NCBI RefSeq assembly: GCF_001653235.2
Contig: NC_035794.1
Location: 2,232,001-2,296,000, forward strand
Direction of reading: 5' to 3'
Length of the DNA stretch: 64,000 nucleotides
Source: Pochonia chlamydosporia 170
Taxonomy: Eukaryota; Ascomycota; Sordariomycetes; Hypocreales; Clavicipitaceae
Notes under the pieces: generated by a model
The model's database searches: none
What the model was told of the DNA's origin: nothing
What the model saw: the letters and a program-made list of their open reading frames with translations, nothing else
In this document: positions 56,531-64,000 of the stretch, piece by piece
Position numbering within the stretch: the stretch's first letter is position 1
Layout of the letters: each line of letters begins with the position of its first letter
Position numbers and translations under genes: made by a program

Positions 56531-59500
56531 CGTGAAGAGTTTGTATATCTATCTTCAACCAGCTGGATTTAAAAAGAATGACAATCTACGCCGAAGCGTA
56601 TGATGGAAAGATAATAAGAAAATGAAAGAATGACTTGTGTTAGCCTTGCAACCAACTTACAGAGAGGGATGGCAGGAAAAAGAGAAGCAGAGGGAATATC
56701 ATCGTGGGCACATATTGGTTATAAAGCCTCACTCACAACTTTCCTCCGAGATGAACTAATATTAGTGCCATCTTACTTTCGAACGCGTGGTCTTCAAAAA
56801 CCGCCTTGTCTCTATGCCATGAATGACAAGAGAATGGGTCGGTCGGAGACCTTGCCGGTTCTTTGAGTGCTGTGAGCATGTTAGTTACCCAGTTTGGACT
56901 ACTTGATGCCCTCCATGGCTTGAGCTAGGCACTATTCGGGTTTGCTCGTAATACTCGTATATGTGTGCGGAAACTGCTCAACACTCGAGGCGTTCTCCTG
57001 TGTCTTGTTGTCAAAGTAAAACACGAGTGACTTGGAATATGCAGTTGAGTCGATTTAACAGATGAAGAGTTTCCAAATAGTCGTTTTTAACTATTTGATA
57101 GTCGAGTTCCGTTCGCAATATTCTTGGCATCGATCTGAGGTGTCTCACGATACTCCCGCATACCAAGACATTGGCAACCACGTTCCAAACTGCTGGACCC
57201 GGGCGGCTGAAGTTCATGTGGAGATTACGAAATGCACTACTCACTGAGCCCTTTGATAATGTCAAGAAATTCAGCCCAACTCTCTTGTCTCGACCCCAAA
57301 GACAACGCTGGTCATCAGCCCTGTGGATCCTTCAACCACAACAGAGGCTCTGCTAAGACAGTTCCGTCAACAGATCAGCGCCATGCACGCTACAGATGCA
57401 GGGGCCGCTCCTGCAGATACAGGGGCAAGACCAATCATTGTTGCTGGTAAAGAGATGTAATTTAAAAACGGCCGGGGTTGCGAACACTCGGCTGGTGCCC
57501 GTCGAATGATTTGATGTTCTGCAGCTTGAACCTGTGGAAAACAGCGAGGCATGGTATGGCTGAGCATGCAGCTCGGTTTGAAGAAGGGCATTGCGAGGAA
57601 GGAGGTGAAAGAACTCATCTTATTGATTGGCCGTGGGAATGGTGATGCGGAAATTATAATCTTGAGGATGAGGCGGCTTGCAGCCAACTCGACTGTCCTT
57701 GCCGCCCATTTTTCAGGAACAGCAGTGCGACAGGTACCAGCAAAATGATTGAGCAGATGTATTGAACCTATGAAGCTGACCGGGATGGGATCGAACCTTA
57801 CAACCGGTAAATATTAGACTGATTGCCTGCCCATGTAGGGCTTCATTTCGACACCTCAAGAGAAGGAACCAATGTTCACGAACCATTCAATGACCGACTT
57901 GAACCAACATGTTAACAAAGCACACAGGAAAGTTCCATTCGACAGATGATGGCGGTACAGTTGCGCGAGTAAATTGCGCTTGGTTTCGTCTTACCCTCCA
58001 TTACCCGACATGTCGTATTCTTCCCGAAATACGTCGTATGGATAGAGAACACGAGTGTTGTGTAATCGAAACGCTCTGGAAAGGGGTAACAGCAGTTAGG
58101 CATACATAGACACAAGGCACATTGTTTTCCTGTCCAACATGACTCGGCCAGACTGAGATTGATAGAATTGTGTGCACATATGCCCTCCAAATGGCCGAGT
58201 TAAACTCGAAACCACAATATTTCACAGCGCACGTACGCAAGCATACCCTGAATTACTACAATAGTGTTTCCTCAAAGAATTTGACTTCCCTCGCTCTTCC
58301 TGACGAGTTTCTCTTAACACAGCTTCTGTGACGGGGATCCCGTTCCACACCAAGATCAACCCATGGGGATCTCGGGTGATCAGCAAACACGTTCGGCATT
58401 CTCGAAGGATTGCCAAGAACCCTGCACAGGGGATGATCCTCTTACAACCTTAGGGTAGGTTTAGTATCGAGTTTTACTCCGATATCATGGCGATGATATT
58501 GCATGGCCAAAGACGGGAACTCCGTGTAGAGTACGCTACGGCTTACAGACTACAACAAAGTTGAAGTTGTATGTGCCCACAGCCGAGTATAAGTCCCACG
58601 GTTGGTAGTACTGTATGATTCAAATCCTTTGGTTTCACACTGCAGGCGATTCGGTCTCAAAGAGTGCCTCCATGCATTGTTGAGTCGAGCCAACAGTAAC
58701 GGCCAACCAACATGGAAGCAACCAAGTTAAATAGGCGATCATGCCGTCCCCAGCGGCATCCGGCGACAAATGCATGCAGAGCTGCAGAGCGGCTAAAGAG
58801 CACGCAAGTTAACCGAGCTCCCCACGACGTAGCATTGCGTCGGTGGAGTTGTCATCTTGTTCCCCTCACGATGACCCTCATAACGAGAGCAAGCGAAATG
58901 GCCAAGACCGCACGCTCGGGTAAAGGGTTCACGTGAGAGAGTTTCCCCATGATGTCCTGACTGATAAACTCCACCACTATGCCCGTAGAAAGTGCTACTA
59001 TGGACCGGGATGAAATCCTAAGGCCCAAGCACAACCCACTCTGTCGTTGGCTTCGTAGCCAGGCGACTTCCACTGTTTGTGATGTCACTGAGCATGTTCT
59101 CTCTCTGTGTGAGGGAATGGTGGGACATTGTTGGTTATGTCCTTGCAAACCGTTGGGCGAGCATCATTTTAATCTCGCCAAGAATGGTGCGCACCTTTTA
59201 CAAGTCGAATAGCAAGTACGCAATGCCGCCTCAGTTTTTAAGTTTACACCTATTTCGTGGCGCACTCCATCCCACCTGTACAGCACGAGGCTCAACGGTT
59301 GAAGATCTACGGAGTATAATTTCTCGATACGACACGATGCCCCAAAGCACTACCGACAGCAGGCAATATGTTCCTACATACGCACGTAGGATCTTGATCC
59401 ATATTCATCTGATAACCTGAATGACTCGGTTCCATTCGTCACCGCTGCTACCTTCCCAAATTGGGGTAATGATCCCCTGACTCGGAGTCGGATTGTGGAT

Positions 59501-60180
59501 TTCTCGGCCGTTGAAAGGCGCGACACCGGATGGTTCCGTTGACAATCGCCAACATGCCCTGTATATGCCAAGACATGAAAAGTTGGCGTAATGAGCGATA
59601 GCCGAGTATCATTCAACTGGTGCAAAAAGCGCGGGAAACGGCCATACAGGATGTCTGAGTGCAAAGCGACAAGACCGGACTTGCTCTGTTGGACGTTAAT
59701 AGGTGCAGTTTATCGCTCTTCTTGGTTACCGAAGCATCGGATATTTGATCTTGATTGGCGAGAGCTGGAGAAGGGTTATTTGCCGTTTAGAGGCCATCTC
59801 CGGCCAATGGTGGTGTCAAACCCTGTCTTGCCATGTGACGGAGGATGTGCTAGGGTGTATCAAGATGACCAGGTGTGCAACCCAACACCAGACACGTTCG
59901 GTGAATCCTCCCTCCCTGAACCTGACGAAATCCACTTCGGTTATGCATAAAAGCGTCAATATGACCAGAATGAGACGGAAAACTGAGAAGGATTGCCATG
60001 GTGCTGCCGCCAGTTTCGGCAGTTCTCCAGAGTCCAGACCATGGAGTTTCTTTGGCGGTGATAAAGATGTCGAGATCCCTCGGTGACGATTCTCTTTGAC
60101 AATGATCATCTACTCTCTTTACTCTGGTATATCCTACTATTGTCATTCATTTTAATACTTAATTCGCTCGTTTTGGCAAA
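56531..60180. other. 3.6-kb gene-poor region with weak coding-like traces
   Basis: No supported gene. A plus-strand frame ending in TAA at about 57460 reads LVISPVDPSTTTEALLRQFR, then QQISAMHATDAGAAPADTGA, and looks coding-like for about 60 codons without a start or clear splice sites. The 119-codon frame 59591-59950 has no recognisable domain. Both could be remnants. No transposon features seen. The last part should hold the promoter of the DUF7029-like gene. Confidence 0.3.
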
Positions 60181-63002
60181 ATGCTACCCGTAGCTTTTGC
60201 AGTCGCTCTTTCTCTGGGCGTAGCGCACCCAGCCGTGGCGTATCAGCCGCGATATTCATTTGCAAACTCGACAAACAATGGAACCGAGACCCAAGTTGAA
60301 CCAAAGGTACAGCTGACTACTGTTACAAAAATTGTTACCCAAACGTCTGGTCCCGGATGTCCGGCCAACTACGTTGTGCACCCAAAGCCGACGCCAACTC
60401 CATCACCAACGGTTACCTTTGTCAACACGGCGCCTTCAGCAACGCTCTCCCCGAACGTGCATTGGTCCTACAACACAAAGTCGGTAGAGAATATCATACC
60501 AGTGGACCCAAAGAAGGGGAGCGAGCTTTACTATGGTGTTTCAGGTAAGACTGCCAAAGTACTCTTCCCATCTTGTCGGGCCTGACAGATAATAGATCCG
60601 TCCAAGTCTGGCCACTATGCTTTCCTTACATACTACTTCAAGTTTCCTTCAGTCAATATTGACCACACTGATCATGTTACGGTCAAGTATCATGCGGACA
60701 AAGGAATGACTGCTTCTTTCCACAACGAAGAGGCTTTCAAGCATGCGCTGGACACCTGGACGATTCAGCATGGTCTCATCTTGATCGCTTACACTGGGGG
60801 TTGCGGCGACTACTCCAAGGGGGAGCGATGCTACTTCAACGTGACCGATATCGAATACAAGCACGACAAGAGAGTCATTATCGCAAAGGGAGGATCTAAG
60901 CATCCTGACCAAGTTACCAACTCGGGCGAAACAGAATGGGGTTGGTGGGATGCTCACAAAGCTGGCGCTTCTGCATCTGGCACAGCATCAGGCGATTCCT
61001 TCTCATGGGGATCTTCTACCACATCTACCACTTCTCCATCCGCGACTACATCGTCCCCCAGCTCGGACAAGACTGCGGGACAACTTGACTGCACAGCGCC
61101 GGTCGACAGTGTCCACGGCTTGCCCACCGCATGCTTCGGGAGCAGCTTTGACCAGATTCTTGATGAGACGCTGGGTTACACGGAGCTCAGCCCAGAGTCA
61201 AAGAAGTTCTTGGACACCATTGTATCCGGCACGAACATTACTGGCCAGAGAAACTCGACTCTTTCTAGTCGGGCTCAACGAATGCGACGTCGGTCGCTTG
61301 CCCAACGAGGATTCTTTTCCAAGATTGGAAACTGGTTCAAAAAGGCCGCCAAAACAGTCTACAATGCCATTGCAAGCGCAATCTCCATTGGTGGCAGCAT
61401 TGAAAAGGACATTTCATTCAAGGTTCCTGATCCCGACTCGTCCAACGTTTGGGCGAAGACTCTGCTCGGTGGCTTGACCCAAACCCAGTCACCATGGGGT
61501 GATGCCATTCTTCTCACGTCACTTGGAAACCCCAATGCCCCTGGCAGCGACGGTGTCGTCAAATACATGAACATTTATTGTGTTGGATGCGGCGCCTCTG
61601 GTCGCGCAAGAGTTGCTGGTCGAGCACGATGGTCGCCGCTTGCTGGTCTTGAAGAAGGTCGACTGGAGTTGCAAACCGATATGCAGTTTGTTTTGAAGCT
61701 TGGCATCGATGCTCAAATCTCACTCCGTCATGACTTTTACACAGATCTCTTCAACTATGGACTTCCGGCTCTTTCATACGGAGTCATCACCATTGGTCCC
61801 TATGTTTCTGTTGGTGCCCGGGTTGGTCTTGAGGCAGCTGCTCGAGGCAAGGTCCTGGTGGGAGCTGAGATGGGAGTGCAAGACTCCTTGGTTGTCTTGG
61901 ACATTGTTGACCCGAGCCAGAACAAGAAGACTGGTTGGCAGCCGTACTTCAAGCCAGTCTTCGAAGCTACTGGTGAAGTTGCTCTCTCTGCAGAGCTAGG
62001 TCTGCCAGTTGGGCTCAAGTGTGGGTTGAAGATTTCAACATGGGAAAAGGCTGTCGGTATTGTCGACGAGCCTTCAGTCAAGGGCGTGGCTCAGGTTGCT
62101 GGAAGCATTGGCTTGACCAAGTCTGGCCAATTTACTGCCGGATTCAGTGACAACGATGGTTGCGCAGGCATTCTAACGAAAATTAGCTGGCGCAATAGGC
62201 TCTGGGTTGGACTCATTGGACCAAGTGATGCTCCCGTGTTGGACACTAGTGATCGAACATTGCTTCGTAAATGTATTGGGTACGTCTGTCAACGCCTCGT
62301 CTAAAACAACTATCACTAACCGGATATCACAGCAAGGACACTAAGCCGGCAAGACGTGACACTATCGATGCTGTTCGTTCCATGAGAGTGGCACGGAATG
62401 TGCCAGAGGGCCATGCCATGGACACAACAGCACAACTTGGCACGCGGTCAAGCTCCTTGACATACAAGATGCAGGCCGTCCCTACAGAGTTGTACAACAA
62501 TACGTTGAATCACAGGCTGTCGCAACTCGTGAATCCCACTGGCTCAACCAGGGTTGTCTCCTGCGCCAACGGCAACCTCTACGCCGTCCGCAACGACAAC
62601 AACGACAGCAAGTACTGTTTTGGACTATGGGACACTACGAATGAATCAGAGGTTGTCTATGACGGCGTACACAGATCACTCCACTACTACGGTGACACCA
62701 TGTCCAAGCTCGGTGTCTCACGTCTTCGAGCAAGTGACTCTGGTGAAGTGCCACGAACTTCTGTCACTCTGGCCCTGCTCCCTCATCGAGACCAGGGTGG
62801 CGATGCCTTCTACATTGCCGTAGATCAGGCAGAGCAAGTCTTTTACCCGGTGGTCTGTGACTTTGTGGACCAGGGCCTATCCAAAGTGTTTGTGGTGAAC
62901 GACCCTGACAAGGGGATCGAGATCTTGCAGCGAAAGGACGTCATGTACTCGATAACCGGAGGCGAAGTGGCCAAATGCCAGCTTTTGCCATTGAAACCAT
63001 AG
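60181..63002 (+). CDS. Large secreted protein, DUF7029/DUF7223-like
   Basis: Three exons (60181-60544, 60596-62279, 62333-63002), 905 residues. Signal peptide (MLPVAFAVALSLGVAHPAVA) and a Thr/Pro-rich N-terminal part. A domain at about 100-240 has HADKGMTASFHNEEAFKHAL, IAYTGGCGDYSKGERCYFNV and TDIEY, resembling fungal DUF7029. A Ser/Thr linker (about 245-285) follows. From about residue 345 comes an arginine-rich, Kex2-like stretch (RMRRRSLAQR), a cationic amphipathic segment (360-388), and a long region of alternating hydrophobic beta-type sequence (about 430-650) resembling DUF7223. The C-terminal region is mixed (YCFGLWDTTNESEVVYDGVH). The function of such proteins is unknown. Introns (phases 1 and 2) are GT-AG with frame-consistent joins; the acceptor at 60595 is chosen because the earlier AG brings a stop. 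Confidence 0.85.
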
Positions 63003-64000
63003 GTACACGGCACTCCTTGACTATGTACAATGTTAGTAATGGCGGTATGTAATTTGATGGCATGATACTTGATCAGCCACCACAAGAAGGGGACAAAGAC
63101 TAATATGCAGCCTTGACTGTACCCCGAAAATATACGCTTGTTGTACACGAATGACCTGCAACTGTATCATAATGTATGAAGCTTTGTGTAATTCTTGGCC
63201 ACAACTCGGCGCGTGCGTTCTTTTCCGAAGCGTGGAGAAAGCTGCGTGTATATCCGAGACTTTGGTACTGATATGGGATGCGCGTAACACTGCAGAGCTG
63301 GCATTCGCCGAGAGACTTACATGTAAAAATTATAATGTGTCACATCGTGTCAGAGATACTCCGTCTCCACAGAGACAACGGGCCAGCGCCACGGGTACTA
63401 GCAGTGTGATGATGCGCCTCGACATGAGACATGGCGGAGAGGGGAATGCGGTTGACACCGAGCTTAACACCGGTCTTGCTCTGGTAGAGGCTATGCTGCA
63501 TATAGCCGTGTATTGGAAGCAGATGGTTCGGACCAGCTACGGGATGAGGCGGCAGCAGGTCGTGATCGCAGCTCGAGCTTCTTTTGTTTTGGTCGCGATG
63601 TGGAAATGCCGTGGAAGCCACGAGACCCGGGCTAGATTGGCGAAAGCTCAAAACGTGTGCCTAAATGACGTGTAATTTTACTGCGTTTCAGCTATTTACA
63701 CAGGACTGATGGCATCGAATCTGTTTACTACGCGGATTACTGCAAATCTTTAGACCACGCTGTATGAAATGTCCTGCTGAGCATATGACCCGGGATGTAG
63801 TTGTGGCACATGATACGAAGCTCCGTCCTGTGAGCAAAACACCGTTCACAGATTGCTAAATGGAGAAAGAAACGTACGGTCTCGACGAATTGAATAGCAT
63901 CATGAAGTTGCCAGAGTGTACTACACGTATATATTGGTTACGGATCAGCTGAGTGGTAGCCGCCGTTAGCGCACAACGGCACAGGATGTGATTTGGACTC
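63003..64000. other. 3' flank of the last gene; no gene supported
   Basis: The longest frame (63151-63675 plus, 174 codons with an ATG) has no domain, signal or splice evidence and a mixed composition, so it is not called as a gene. Confidence 0.3.

Noticed and set aside
57781..57860. tRNA-like T-loop string GGGATCGAACC (minus-strand orientation)
   Set aside because: No matching T-stem, acceptor stem or plausible anticodon loop could be folded around it.
59591..59950. 119-codon plus-strand frame before the DUF7029-like gene
   Set aside because: Both strands are equally open and no domain is visible.
63151..63675. 174-codon plus-strand frame with an ATG
   Set aside because: No family resemblance, signal or intron evidence; mixed composition typical of chance frames.

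Overview
The window is nuclear DNA of a filamentous ascomycete, most likely a Sordariomycete and probably Hypocreales. The genes are compact. Introns run about 50-90 nt, mostly with GTAAGT/GTGAGT donors, CTAAC/CTGAC branch points and CAG/TAG acceptors. The families seen (Zn2Cys6 regulators, AA9-CBM1 LPMO, GH16 with an N-terminal membrane anchor, GPI aspartyl protease, trimethyllysine dioxygenase) fit a Pezizomycotina saprotroph or host-associated fungus. No prokaryotic features, rRNA, CRISPR, convincing tRNA or intact mobile element were found. The species cannot be fixed from sequence alone. Exon models are hand-derived from splice motifs, reading-frame continuity and family conservation.

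Layout. 0-2.5 kb: 3' end of GEP4 (cardiolipin synthesis), a basic nuclear-type protein and TIM22. 2.9-4.3 kb: GH16 glucanase (minus). 4.3-7.9 kb: no intact gene but clear remains of at least one decayed gene. 8-15 kb: a Zn2Cys6 regulator divergent from an NmrA/isoflavone-reductase-like gene across a promoter holding a perfect CGG/CCG palindrome, then a second Zn2Cys6 regulator. 15.4-17.1 kb: a small cysteine-rich secreted protein and a small membrane protein. 17.7-31.9 kb is mainly housekeeping: SNW/Prp45, p24 cargo receptor, PhoD-like phosphatase, type I sulfatase, an unknown protein, RRP15, mitochondrial ferredoxin YAH1 divergent from UGO1. 32.7-38.7 kb: AA9-CBM1 LPMO, a SHG1-domain protein with huge RD/RS tails, and a triose-phosphate/nucleotide-sugar-type transporter with a 6-nt micro-exon. 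38.7-41.8 kb: gene-free. 41.8-53 kb: membrane-anchored ubiquitin protease, trimethyllysine dioxygenase (9 exons, one of 18 nt), a sorbose/xylulose-reductase-like SDR, calcineurin A, and a methyltransferase. 54.6-56.5 kb: GPI aspartyl protease. 56.5-60.2 kb: gene-poor. 60.2-63 kb: a 905-residue secreted protein that resembles DUF7029/DUF7223 proteins and carries an embedded cationic amphipathic helix.

There is no evident biosynthetic cluster. The links between genes are local: the divergent regulator/reductase pair (8.0-11.8 kb), the divergent mitochondrial pair YAH1/UGO1, and scattered secreted or plant-polymer/host-interface enzymes (GH16, AA9, protease, cysteine-rich protein, DUF7029-like). 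Five genes act in mitochondria (GEP4, TIM22, YAH1, UGO1, probably the dioxygenase).
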